Origin: Acidianus sp. HS-5
Lineage (GTDB): Archaea; Thermoproteota; Thermoprotei_A; Sulfolobales; Sulfolobaceae
Reading direction: 5' to 3'
Assembly (NCBI RefSeq): GCF_021655615.1
Contig: NZ_AP025245.1
Coordinates: 1,674,001 to 1,738,000 of the forward strand
Length of the DNA: 64,000 nucleotides
Shown in pieces: positions 8,567-17,281 of this stretch. A program made the translations under genes and the position numbers. The notes under the pieces were generated by a model. The model had not been told where the DNA came from, did no database searches, and worked only from the letters and a program-made list of their open reading frames with translations. Within the stretch, counting starts at the first letter, position 1. Every line of letters begins with the position of its first letter.

Positions 8567-9127
8567 ATGATAATCGAAGAAATGAGGAAAAAAGGCTTTA
8601 AGAAGCTTACAGGACCTCCAGAGGATTGGTTAAAAACTTTCACTTCAATGGATTGGGGATTTAGAGAAAAAGAAAGGCTAAAGAAAGAATGGGATAAAAT
8701 ACAGTCAGGAGATATATTCATTTTCCATTCAATGAAACCAGAGTACATTTCAGTCGATTTTCTACCTACAGGTATTATAGGAGTAGGAGTTGTGGGAGAT
8801 AAGAAAATTGGGATTGATGAGGAGGCTTACTTTGAGGATAAGAACTTGAGACCTTTAAGGATAACATTTAAAGAAATTTGGTGGTTTGGAGAATATGACA
8901 AAATTTCGAGAGAAAAATTCCCTGAAAAAGCAAAGAAAGGGACAGATTTCCTGATTAGAGAGATTTACTACCTATTAAAAAACTGCATAACTTTTCAGGA
9001 AATGAGAGAACACGACTGCGTTATTTCTACACAAGGAGCAATACAGAATGTTAGCAGAGAAAAGCAGTTAAAGTTGATAGAACTTATAAGACCTAGACTG
9101 AAGGAACCGATCTTGAACAGTCATTAA
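8567..9127 (+). CDS. Conserved hypothetical protein, possible PUA/EVE-like domain
   Basis: The 186-residue soluble protein contains GDIFIFHSMKPEYI followed by GIIGVGVVGDKK and later FKEIWWFGEYDK. This layout (a GD turn, a strand, then a glycine-rich strand describing a property of the site) recalls EVE/PUA-like domains that bind modified bases or RNA. The resemblance is weak and is my inference. It is rich in Lys and Trp. It stands alone after the ATPase remnant and before the SWIM protein, on the same strand with a 44-base gap. Confidence 0.65.
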   Translation: MIIEEMRKKGFKKLTGPPEDWLKTFTSMDWGFREKERLKKEWDKIQSGDIFIFHSMKPEYISVDFLPTGIIGVGVVGDKKIGIDEEAYFEDKNLRPLRITFKEIWWFGEYDKISREKFPEKAKKGTDFLIREIYYLLKNCITFQEMREHDCVISTQGAIQNVSREKQLKLIELIRPRLKEPILNSH

Positions 9128-9171
9128 TACTTTCGATCAAGTCCTTTTCTTTTTAAAATTTTCTTCGTTAC

Positions 9172-9453
9172 ATGTATAGTTATGCTGTATCGGAAAGGCA
9201 TGAGAAAGCGAAGGATGTGTATATTTTTGTAGTTGATAGTGAAGAGAATCCTTTAGAGTCTTACATAGTTAAAATCGAGGTAGGAAAGGAAAAAATTAGG
9301 GCTTCTTGTAGTTGCAAAGGTTTTGCGTTAAAAGGCTATTGTAAACACATCAATATTTCCATGAAAAAGCTAAGAATTTACAGGAGATTCTACCTTCAAA
9401 GCTGGGAGAGAAGACTTAACTGCGATCTTATGGATGATAAAGAAGAAGACTGA
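9172..9453 (+). CDS. SWIM zinc-finger protein
   Basis: This 93-residue protein has a central SWIM motif, CSCKGFALKGYCKH (residues 45-58), with the CxC...CxH zinc ligands. SWIM domains bind DNA or protein and occur in recombination partners (Sws1/Shu type) and in SNF2 and MuDR proteins. Here the domain is almost the whole protein, preceded by a short beta-rich part and followed by a basic helix. The last 84 bases overlap the convergent APC permease gene. The partner is unknown. Confidence 0.75.
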   Translation: MYSYAVSERHEKAKDVYIFVVDSEENPLESYIVKIEVGKEKIRASCSCKGFALKGYCKHINISMKKLRIYRRFYLQSWERRLNCDLMDDKEED

Positions 9454-11031
9454 TGTTACTATTAAATCGTAAGGAAATGGAATAACGTCATAAAGTCCAA
9501 AAGGACTGATATAAGACAATATTAACGTTCCAGAAAGCAGAGGTATTGCCCAAGCAGAGAATTTGCCTTCTTCTGAAGTCAAAATAAGAAAAGTCAGCAC
9601 GAGAGTATCTATAATAATAAAAGGTATGAAGTACCAACTTGCTGAAGTTAACGCAGAAGTTTCAACGTAAAGCTCATATGAATTCAATAACGTTATTACT
9701 CCACTTAAAATTCCAGTAACTCCTCTTTTATATGCAGAGAGACCTAGAATAACTAACGTAAAAATGTAAAATAGTGTTGAAAATCCTGACCAATAAATTA
9801 GTAACCCTGCAAATATTGTAGCTAAAGGTGCTAATATTCTCAAATTACTTAGTAAGTAGCTCCTTTTAATATTAGGAGCAATCCTCCTCATTGTTTCTAC
9901 GCCTATTCCTCCCATTATATACGTTAAGACGGTTGCAGATGATGAAATCCCTACTATTTGATACCATGAAGGAATAGGGAGTAAAAATAACGCTGATGCT
10001 ATCAAAGATATTATTAGTGCAAATATTGGTATTCCTTTCTCATTTATCTTAGTTAAATTACTTGGGAAATAACCGCTCTTAGCTGATGCATAAAAGCTCC
10101 TTGTTGTAGTACCTAGATATATTATTCCAGTCCCTGCAGGAGAGATTATTGCGTCAAACAAGAGAATTCCTACCCAGAAGGAGAAAACTATAGGCAACAT
10201 CTCTATTACGGAAATTAAGGGTGCATTTGCTAAAGGTGAATTTAAAAGTCCAGCCCAGTTACCGTCAGTTTTCACTACCCCTAGAAATCCTAATTGTAGG
10301 GAAATAAAGATCGCCATGGAAATCAGCAATGATGAAATTACTGCAAACGGTATATCCTTCTGAGGGTTCCTTCCTTCTCCTCCGTATTCTATTGCTTGTC
10401 TAAAACCTAGATAGGAGAAAACTATCCCTGACTCAGGAATTGCGTAAAGCATTCCGTTAAATCCTTGATAACAAGCAGTTTTACCAAAAACTACGTTTGC
10501 AGGGTTGAAGTAAGCTAAAAGAATGACAGCTGTCGTAGTAGGTATAATAATTTTCCACCAACCTATTCCGTGAGATACTCTGCCCAAGAATTTTACGCCA
10601 TAATAATTAACTAGGAAGAATATTATCAGAAGAGCGTAAGTCACTACTATACCTTCCAATGTAAGCTGATTTCCTGATGTTAATGTAGGAAAGAAATGAG
10701 AAATATAAGTTGTAGTAGCTACAGCCTCTATAGCAACAGTGGATATTGCAGAAATTATGTAACTCCATGCCATTATGAAGCCTAAAGTGGAACCATGAGT
10801 ATAGTGAGGATACCTTATTATTCCTCCAGACTCAGGAAGAGCCGAAGAAATTTCGGCATAAGCTAAAGCTATTATTATCATCATTAAACCTCCTATTATC
10901 CAAGATGCTATCGAAAGAGGTCCTGCATAGGCTGCAGCAGCTAAAGGAGCGAATAACCAACCCGAACCTATAATTCCTCCTAAAGAGAGGAAAGTTAATT
11001 CCTTTTTTGTAAGTACTTTTCTTAGAGACAC
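9370..11031 (-). CDS. APC family amino acid permease
   Basis: This 553-residue protein has 12-14 membrane helices and the APC family start, with LSLGGIIGSGWLFAPL in helix 1, then EISSALPESGGIIRYPHYTH in helix 3 and YLGFRQAIEYGGEGRNPQKD in helix 6 and the following loop. It should import amino acids or polyamines. The start is a GTG at 11031, with a TATA-like sequence about 30 bases upstream on the minus strand. The gene end overlaps the SWIM gene. A second APC permease (12584) lies nearby on the other strand, about 30% similar by eye in the first helices. Confidence 0.92.
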   Translation of the reverse strand: MSLRKVLTKKELTFLSLGGIIGSGWLFAPLAAAAYAGPLSIASWIIGGLMMIIIALAYAEISSALPESGGIIRYPHYTHGSTLGFIMAWSYIISAISTVAIEAVATTTYISHFFPTLTSGNQLTLEGIVVTYALLIIFFLVNYYGVKFLGRVSHGIGWWKIIIPTTTAVILLAYFNPANVVFGKTACYQGFNGMLYAIPESGIVFSYLGFRQAIEYGGEGRNPQKDIPFAVISSLLISMAIFISLQLGFLGVVKTDGNWAGLLNSPLANAPLISVIEMLPIVFSFWVGILLFDAIISPAGTGIIYLGTTTRSFYASAKSGYFPSNLTKINEKGIPIFALIISLIASALFLLPIPSWYQIVGISSSATVLTYIMGGIGVETMRRIAPNIKRSYLLSNLRILAPLATIFAGLLIYWSGFSTLFYIFTLVILGLSAYKRGVTGILSGVITLLNSYELYVETSALTSASWYFIPFIIIDTLVLTFLILTSEEGKFSAWAIPLLSGTLILSYISPFGLYDVIPFPYDLIVTSVFFFIIHKIAVKSSLPALKVESPVNS

Positions 11032-11562
11032 AATAAACTGTGCTTAAGTACTCTGCTTAAAAGTTTAAACTTTACAGTTAGTTCTAAGTTATAACGATAT
11101 GCGATTAAATTCTACAAGATCTGTATCAATTTTATAAGTTAATATTTTAGAATCGAATATACTTGACTCCTTTCCACAGAGGTTTCTCTGTAAATAAGTC
11201 ATAGCTCCTAACATCAATCCTTTTACATCTCTCATTTAGTTTATGTAGTTGAAAATTCCTCACTTAAGGGGCTTTCATTTGTGTCATATATGTTCCCATT
11301 AAGTCCAATCGAGCTAGGAAGGAGGCGTCATTCAGAGATATTGAAAAAAGTAATTAAGCACAGAGATTATCCCCCGCTAACTTTTCACTCTCTTAGTCCA
11401 AAATCCGTAAGCTACTACTTCTCGTCCGAATAATAATGGAAAAATTTGCAAATAGGTCTCATTTTTAATTTGGCAATTAATCAATTAGAGCAATATCATT
11501 AATAAAAACTATATTTCAGGAAAATCTTATAAATGTAAGGGTAACCCTTAAAATTAGAGAAT
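11032..11562. other. Intergenic region without a supported gene
   Basis: The region holds the permease promoter on the minus strand near 11050-11070 and a TATA box near 11526 for the following pseudogene. A frame of about 73 codons is open at 11212-11433 on the plus strand, but it lacks a good start, matches no family that I know, and has an odd Ser/Tyr/His-rich composition. I regard it as decayed sequence. Confidence 0.4.
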
Positions 11563-12428
11563 ATGATAAGTATTCAAACTTTGTTAAATCCTCCACAAGG
11601 TTTAACACTCGGTGAATACTCTTTTTTCATATACTAGGTTTACTCCACGGAATAACACCTGATGAGCACGCTTGACCTATAACTTTCTCTTACGCTGTAG
11701 GAAAGTACTCTACTAGGGAAGGAATGAAAGCAGGTTTCCTATTTTCTTTAGGATTCATTATACAAAGAGTATTCTTAACTACATTAGGTTTCCTAGGACT
11801 TGCTGCAATATATAAGGAGTACAATCTTGACGGACCACTATATTTTGTTGTGGGTATTGTAATGGCTATTGCAGGCTCTTATATATTGAAAGGAAAATAC
11901 GTACACTTGCCTATAGATGAATTACTACGCGAGAGAGAAAGAGAAGAGAGTCTTCACGATGTTACGTTAAAAATGATTATAGTTCACGGACTGATTGCAG
12001 GTTTTGGTTTCGGAGCTTATGCTACAATAATAACCTTCTTCTTAGCTCCTCAAGTACCAGGATTAGTATACGCCCCGCTACCTGGCGCAATGTTCGGAAT
12101 AGGAACTATGACAATGCAAATAATATTAGGTTCTGTGTTTGCAAACATAATAAAACTCAAGGGATTAACTGAAGATGACGTAAGACTAATAGGAGTAAAA
12201 ACCGCAGGCAGAGTGCTTTATTACGGCGGTATGGTTTTCTCTATAGTTGGACCTATAATTGATTGTTGAGCAATTCCTACCGGAAATCCAATACCTAATT
12301 TAGACGCAATAAATATAGGTTTTCTCTTAGTAGTTAGTACTGTAGGTACAATAGGTATAGCTAGTATAGTCCAGGTTTATAATGAAATTAAAAAGAGAAA
12401 AACGAATAAGATTGAAAAGAAAATTTAA
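11563..12428 (+). pseudogene. Pseudogene of a NicO-like membrane protein
   Basis: A polytopic membrane protein of about 287 codons can be rebuilt. It starts MISIQTLLNPPQGL, continues after a frameshift in a six-T run (11622-11627) as HILGLLHGITPDEH, then meets TGA, then SYAVGKYSTREGMKAGF. It runs through a long intact part (11724-12266) to a second TGA, and ends at TAA 12428. The His/Asp/Glu motif HGITPDEH and the later repeat of IVHGLIAGFGFGAY resemble NicO/RcnA-type metal transporters, an inferred match. A TATA box (TCTTATAAAT) stands about 35 bases before the ATG. Three lesions in an otherwise well-kept gene indicate recent loss. Confidence 0.75.
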
Positions 12429-12583
12429 CTTTACAGTAATTTCACTTTATAAAGTGAATAGTATGTTTATTCAGTTTAAATTTTGTTAAATCTTAAATAG
12501 TAAGTTAAATTTATTTAAATCTTTTTAAGCATGTTCATAAAACTCTAGTAGATTTTTTATATGATGGGTTCTAAGAGTTGGGT

Positions 12584-14131
12584 ATGCCAGGCTTAAGGAA
12601 AGAAATAGGATTCCTTGAACTATTCATTATAGGATTAAGTGGAGCAGTAGCAACTGCAGTATTCTTTAGCCAAGTTGAAATGACAGCCTATGCAGGTCCA
12701 GGAAGTTTAATATCTTGGATTATAGGAATCTTACTTTACTTCACAATAGGATTAACTTACATAGAGCTTTCACAGACATATGCTGAAGCTGGAGGTCCTT
12801 CAAGGTATTCAATATATTCCCACGGAGTAGTAACGAATTTAATTAATGCTACCGCAGATCTCATATGGTATTTATTTATTCCACCAATAGAGGCTTATGC
12901 AACGATAGAAGGATTGGATTTCTTCTTCCCTCAGCTACTTAATTCTCAAGACTATCCAACTTTACTTGGAGCAATAGTAGGAGCAATAATATTGGTAGCT
13001 TATATTCCTTTCAATTACTACGGCATAAAACTTTTTGCAAAGATAACTGCTGGCTTCGGTAGTATAAAGATGATATTTTATGCGCTACCCGCTTTAGCCT
13101 TATTAGTATTTTTCGCTAGGCCTTCAAATTTCACTGCATTTCACGGCTTGTTACCTTTCGGAATAGCTGGAATATTTGAAGCAATGCCTTTTGCTATGTT
13201 CGCCTTTGGAGGAGCAAGAGTAGTCCCAGATTTTGCTGAGGAAGCTAAAAGGAAGAGAGATTTAATTTATGCATTACTTTTCACTATACTCGGGCAAGCA
13301 ACTATATACATACTTTACGACGTAACTTTAATAACTACAGTTAACTGGAAAGCTTTCGGAATTGGACAGGGTAATTGGGCGGGCTTAAGCAATGTAGTAG
13401 GAAATCCTTTCGTTATCTTAGCCTCATCTTACGATTTGAAAATATTTCTCGTCATAATACTATTAGCGGCAATACTAGGTCCTTTCCTTACTGGGTACAT
13501 ATATATGGGCAGCGGGAGTAGAGTATTATTAGCAATGGGAAGGTCAAACTTCATGCATAAGGCGATGAAGCAACTTCACGAGAAGTATGCAGTACCTTAT
13601 TGGGGATTGATAACTTTTGCAGTAGTAGGAGCATTAATAACTTTCCTGTTTGCTCCAATACCTAGCATTTATGGACTAATAGACGATAGCGTAGTTGCTG
13701 GTTATTTAGGTTTTGCAACAAATCCCGTTGCTTTGGTAGTACTTAGAAGACAAGGAGCTACAAAGTACAGAATTCCGTTTGGTAATGCAATTTCAGCAAT
13801 AGCCTTTGTAGGTTCCTCGCTTATAGTGTTCTGGTCTGGCTGGCCTGCTGTTCCTTATTCGGTATTTCTACTGACAATAGCTGCATTAGTTTTTGCCACG
13901 ATAGGAAGAGCAACAAAAGACTTCCCAGAATCTATATGGTATATCACTTATATAGGGTTCCTAACTTTAATGACTTATATAGGAAGTGATGGAGCGCTGA
14001 GTATCATTCCGTTTATCCCAGCTACGATAATAACCGCAATAGTATCATTAGCAGTGTTCTATCCTTGGGGAATACTTTCGGGCTTAAAGAAGGAGAATTA
14101 CATAGAACACGAGAATGAAATTACAGAATAA
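12584..14131 (+). CDS. APC family amino acid permease
   Basis: This 515-residue permease has about 12 membrane helices. APC marks are the helix-1 stretch FIIGLSGAVATAVFFSQ, helix-3 ELSQTYAEAGGPSRYSIYSH, and FAFGGARVVPDFAEEAKRKRD in and after helix 6. It is likely an amino-acid importer. The frame is open from a TTG at 12578, but the ATG at 12584 is the better start. A TATA-like AATCTTTTTAAG lies near 12518-12529. It is related to the permease at 9370-11031 but is clearly diverged from it. No partner subunit is adjacent. Confidence 0.9.
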   Translation: MPGLRKEIGFLELFIIGLSGAVATAVFFSQVEMTAYAGPGSLISWIIGILLYFTIGLTYIELSQTYAEAGGPSRYSIYSHGVVTNLINATADLIWYLFIPPIEAYATIEGLDFFFPQLLNSQDYPTLLGAIVGAIILVAYIPFNYYGIKLFAKITAGFGSIKMIFYALPALALLVFFARPSNFTAFHGLLPFGIAGIFEAMPFAMFAFGGARVVPDFAEEAKRKRDLIYALLFTILGQATIYILYDVTLITTVNWKAFGIGQGNWAGLSNVVGNPFVILASSYDLKIFLVIILLAAILGPFLTGYIYMGSGSRVLLAMGRSNFMHKAMKQLHEKYAVPYWGLITFAVVGALITFLFAPIPSIYGLIDDSVVAGYLGFATNPVALVVLRRQGATKYRIPFGNAISAIAFVGSSLIVFWSGWPAVPYSVFLLTIAALVFATIGRATKDFPESIWYITYIGFLTLMTYIGSDGALSIIPFIPATIITAIVSLAVFYPWGILSGLKKENYIEHENEITE

Positions 14132-14425
14132 AACAATATATCTCTTTTATTATTTGTTTTAGCCTAGTACAAGGCTCATCACCCTATCGATTTTTTCGCT
14201 GAAAGGTACTCCCTTAACTTTTAAGTCTATTTTTGAACTATTCATCAATATCTATTTTTAGATCTCTTATTTAATTATCTCACTCACATAATTCGTTAAA
14301 ACTGTTTAATATTTCTCCTTATTTTTCTTGAAAGCATCTGTCATTATTTAATCTATAATGATTATACTTTTGTTATTGTTTAACATTTCTCGTTTTTAAA
14401 AAGGGAAAATTAACGATAGTTAATT
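14132..14425. other. Long AT-rich gap between convergent genes
   Basis: Nothing here reads as a gene. Several T-rich runs near 14150-14160, 14195-14200 and 14315-14325 would serve as terminators for the permease, and T-rich runs on the other strand near 14398-14404 could serve the DUF72 gene. Confidence 0.4.
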
Positions 14426-15088
14426 TTATATAGATAGTTCATGGAGAATTTTTAGCATCTTCCTTCCGTTATCTAACATCCAAAGGTCGTTATTAAAAAA
14501 GACGTATACCTTTTCTGGATTAAGAGAAATTGCCTTCTTAGCATCTTCAATTAGTTCCTCTTCACTATAGTCATAAAAGTACCAATTATCTCTGCCATGC
14601 ATTCTCAAATAAACAGTTTTGGAGTTATTTATTATGTAAACTCCTATTGGAGAATCAATGGAGACAATTGTCGCCTCTAGGTTTAGCTCTCTGTTAAACC
14701 AGCTTTGATCTCTGAATTCTACAGCCATCTTTCTACCTACTTCTTTCTCAAATTCCTTAACTCTCCTTAAGTTTTCCTCAGAGTACTTAAAATTAGGAGG
14801 AAGTTGAAAGAGGTAAAAATCAGGGTTTAAATCATGAAAGATTTCTTCAAATTTCTTCCATATTTCAATATCCTTTAGTCTCTTTATGTGAGTTATTATC
14901 CTATTAACCTTGACTGCCCACCTTATGTTGAATTTCTTCCAGGATTCTACTTGTTTCTTTGTAGGAAAGCGATAAAAGCTGGCATTGAGTTCAACTGCAT
15001 TAAATCCAGAGTTTTCAACGTACCACTTTAAGTTCTTCTTAGGATTCCAGTCGTACATCCAGCCTGAGGTTCCAACATATATTTCCAT
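14426..15088 (-). CDS. DUF72 family protein (YecE-like TIM barrel)
   Basis: The 220-residue protein starts MEIYVGTSGWMYDWNP and shows DUF72 signatures GFNAVELNASFYRFPTK, KVNRIITH, FLFQLPPNFKYSEE and MAVEFRDQSWF. It ends with the usual VFFNND segment. DUF72 proteins are TIM barrels of unknown biochemical role; a cofactor or nucleic-acid-related role has been proposed for some. The frame is open 18 codons further upstream, but the conserved family start and a good ATG at 15088 decide the start. It is oriented away from the repeat and DUF3800 gene. Confidence 0.88.
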   Translation of the reverse strand: MEIYVGTSGWMYDWNPKKNLKWYVENSGFNAVELNASFYRFPTKKQVESWKKFNIRWAVKVNRIITHIKRLKDIEIWKKFEEIFHDLNPDFYLFQLPPNFKYSEENLRRVKEFEKEVGRKMAVEFRDQSWFNRELNLEATIVSIDSPIGVYIINNSKTVYLRMHGRDNWYFYDYSEEELIEDAKKAISLNPEKVYVFFNNDLWMLDNGRKMLKILHELSI

Positions 15089-15179
15089 AACAATATATAG
15101 TAAAGGTGAAATTTGAACTTCGCTAGTAAGCTTTTTATTCATAAAATAGTAAAGAAATATTGAGGAGTATTTCCTATGA

Positions 15180-15269
15180 AAAGCCTATCTAACCCGTCGG
15201 GGTTGGCCCGAGGGGAATGAGGATAGGTAAAGCCTAGACTCCTCGGGGTTGGCCCGAGGGGAATGAAAG
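15180..15269. repeat. Two-copy GC-rich hairpin repeat upstream of DUF3800 gene
   Basis: A 24-bp unit beginning TCGGGGTTGGCCCGA and ending GGGGAATGA is repeated perfectly at 15197-15220 and 15243-15266, 46 bp apart. Each copy holds a 5-bp stem TCGGG/CCCGA around GTTGG. The shared flank AAAGCCTA precedes both copies, so the full unit is about 46-49 bp. In the first copy CCTATC (15184-15189) can also pair with GATAGG (15222-15227). The GC content is far above the local background, typical of structured RNA in a thermophile. The second copy ends 10 bases before the DUF3800 ATG. It might be a structured RNA, a leader element, or a degenerate CRISPR-like repeat. Confidence 0.75.
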
Positions 15270-15276
15270 ACTTTTA

Positions 15277-15876
15277 ATGAGTATGTTAGTTTTTCTTACA
15301 ATGAATAAATATTATGTTTTTGTTGATGAATCTTATGATAAAGAAGTCTTCGTATTAGCAATAGTCTGGACTAGAAGTCTTAAGCTGGTAAATAGTATAA
15401 AAAGAAGTACATTGAAGAAGTTAAATAAGGATGAGTATAAATTTCATTTTTCAGATGATCGAGATGAAATTAAGAGGATATTTTTATCGAAAATTCTAAA
15501 TGATTCACTAAATTTCGGAGTCTTGACGTTTGATAGACAACCTAAAAGATGCGAAGAGTATGTAAAATATTATATTATAGATGTGACAAGAGCATTACCT
15601 ATTTCAAATTCCCTAATTTATATATATGTTAAAGGGTTAAATAAATGGATAGGTAAAAATTGTAATATCAAGGCTGAGGAAAGTAAAATTGGTATTCCCA
15701 ACAGTAACTTAGTCTGTATTAGGTTTAATTATAAAAAAGAAGAACGAGCTGGACTAGAGATTGCGGATTATATTGCGTCTTTATATAGAAAATGTAAGAA
15801 CAAAACAGAATCATTGGAAAGTTGCAATCTACTGGAAAATAAACTAAAATTTATAATAAGATATTATGAAACCTAA
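15277..15876 (+). CDS. DUF3800 family protein
   Basis: This 199-residue protein has the DUF3800 marks: an N-terminal strand YYVFVDESYD followed by FVLAIVW, and a C-terminal helix AGLEIADYIASLYRK. The Asp residues at these places suggest an RNase H-like metal site, an inference from the fold class. DUF3800 genes are often found in mobile or defence regions. Possible starts are ATG 15277, 15283 or 15301; the last begins just before the conserved strand. A tandem hairpin repeat lies immediately upstream. The base composition is more AT-rich than neighbours, suggesting transfer. Confidence 0.75.
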   Translation: MSMLVFLTMNKYYVFVDESYDKEVFVLAIVWTRSLKLVNSIKRSTLKKLNKDEYKFHFSDDRDEIKRIFLSKILNDSLNFGVLTFDRQPKRCEEYVKYYIIDVTRALPISNSLIYIYVKGLNKWIGKNCNIKAEESKIGIPNSNLVCIRFNYKKEERAGLEIADYIASLYRKCKNKTESLESCNLLENKLKFIIRYYET

Positions 15877-15878
15877 CT

Positions 15879-16844
15879 TTATTGATAAAGGTATAAAGGT
15901 ATCTTCATTTCGTCTTGTGTTAAACCGCCATGACTTCCCCTAAATTCATGCTTCCTATCATCATCCCAATAAATAATTATACTATCATCCTTAGGAATTA
16001 CTAGATAATCAGGCTTATTTTTACTGCCACCTATCATCTCCTCAACTTTTCCTCCTTCAATTACGTTCGCTCCGTACTTAAGGAGGCTTTTTGGAAATCT
16101 ACCTTTAAACATTAAGCTCCTATGATCTCCATAAGGAGGGAAGTCCATTTCTTCCATAAAGTCTTTATCTTTCTTTAAGTCTACAATATTTGATATTTGA
16201 GTATGCCCGTGGTCCGCAGTAACTAGTATTGAGTATTTTTCCTTAAAATAAGTTGAAATACAATCTATCTTCTGAACTACGTCTCTTGCAGTACTTAACG
16301 TAACCTCATGATAAGGACCGTAAAGATGAGAAGCTGCATCAACGTAAGGAATATAGAAGAAAATGAAGTCATTACTCTGCATTTCAAGTGCTGTCTTAAA
16401 CTTATACAGTCCATCCCAGAAGGTAAAGTAAGGAATTACTTTTAATCTACTCATCATGCTCTTTGTAGCAACATCAGGCATAATAAATAAGGAACTAGTA
16501 TTTTGAAAATATGTATCAAGTTCTATACTCTCATTCTTTAACTTCTGCATTAGGTTTTCTATACTCCCATTTTCCTTATTGATAATTCTCCAGCCTAAAA
16601 TTCCGTGCTCTCCAGGCTTCTTTGCAGTTAGTAATGTTGCAAAAACTGTTACAGTTATGCTAGGAAATATGGAATTTACCTGAATAGGATTTACTGAAGT
16701 TCTTATATCTTTAGCTAAATTCCATCCGAGACCATCAACCAAAACGAAAGCAAGTTTATCATTTTTTATTCCTAAGGAATCTAGATCTTTTTTGTCCTCC
16801 TTTAGAACAGATTTTATTTCCCTTGATATATCATATAAGTTCAT
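15879..16844 (-). CDS. Type I phosphodiesterase / nucleotide pyrophosphatase family protein
   Basis: The 321-residue enzyme belongs to the alkaline phosphatase superfamily that cleaves phosphodiesters or pyrophosphates with two metals. LAFVLVDGLGWN gives the first metal Asp, PSITVTVFATLLT holds the nucleophile Thr, YVDAASHLYGP and VTADHGHTQ supply Asp/His ligands, and FRGSHGGLT the last His. There is no signal peptide. Upstream at 16890-16907 is a copy of the 18-bp palindrome shared with other phosphate-type genes, with 45 bases between it and the ATG. It converges with the DUF3800 gene with 2 bases between their stops. Confidence 0.88.
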   Translation of the reverse strand: MNLYDISREIKSVLKEDKKDLDSLGIKNDKLAFVLVDGLGWNLAKDIRTSVNPIQVNSIFPSITVTVFATLLTAKKPGEHGILGWRIINKENGSIENLMQKLKNESIELDTYFQNTSSLFIMPDVATKSMMSRLKVIPYFTFWDGLYKFKTALEMQSNDFIFFYIPYVDAASHLYGPYHEVTLSTARDVVQKIDCISTYFKEKYSILVTADHGHTQISNIVDLKKDKDFMEEMDFPPYGDHRSLMFKGRFPKSLLKYGANVIEGGKVEEMIGGSKNKPDYLVIPKDDSIIIYWDDDRKHEFRGSHGGLTQDEMKIPLYLYQ

Positions 16845-17281
16845 AGTTTGTACTGCAAAAAATAAAATAAAAATATTCTCATTTATTAGCTATTTAGTAC
16901 TATATATAGTATATGAAGTTATACTTGGTTATGCATTAAAGGCCAAGGTAATACAGTATATGTAACAACACTGTGCATATGGTTCCTTGTTAGATGCTTT
17001 GTGTACTGTTCCATGTTTACCCTTGACCTTCAGAGTCTGAATAAGTATTCTCCTTAGCTTCCATTTTAGATTTTGAATTTCAGTAGTGCCTTTAGCTGTA
17101 GGAAGTTGTATTAAACCTCAAAGATCTTAATAACTGACATAAGCGTTATACGAGCTTTAGTTAAAGCACTTGATCCTTCAGCTAGTCCACTTTTACTTTC
17201 AACTAATCTAGTTTAGTGACCTCTACTAGAAAACATAACTGTATAATCAACAGACAATTTCATAACAAAAGATAAAATTCC
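16845..17281. other. Intergenic region with promoter elements and no supported gene
   Basis: The left part contains the phosphodiesterase promoter and its palindrome. The rest (about 16910-17240) has short broken frames on both strands that I could not match to any family, so it may be old decayed sequence. A TATA-like TGTATAATC near 17251 fits the NurA-like gene. Confidence 0.4.
16890..16907. promoter_or_regulatory. 18-bp palindromic operator candidate (site 1)
   Basis: CTATTTAGTACTATATAT matches the perfect palindrome at 39115-39132 at 16 of 18 positions with the core TAGTACTA intact. It lies 45 bases before the phosphodiesterase start codon. Confidence 0.5.

Noticed and set aside
11212..11433. 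Small protein gene of about 73 codons
   Set aside because: The frame is open, but it has no convincing start, odd composition and no family match.
11563..12428. Selenocysteine or TGA-recoding gene
   Set aside because: Sulfolobales are not known to use selenocysteine, no SECIS-like element is seen, and a separate frameshift is also present, so decay or sequence error is simpler.
15197..15266. CRISPR mini-array
   Set aside because: The repeat end GAATGAAAG looks CRISPR-like, but the gap between copies is only 22 bp, the flanking AAAGCCTA is also repeated, and no cas genes are present.
16910..17240. Transposase remnant
   Set aside because: Broken frames are present, but none shows a transposase motif or terminal inverted repeats.
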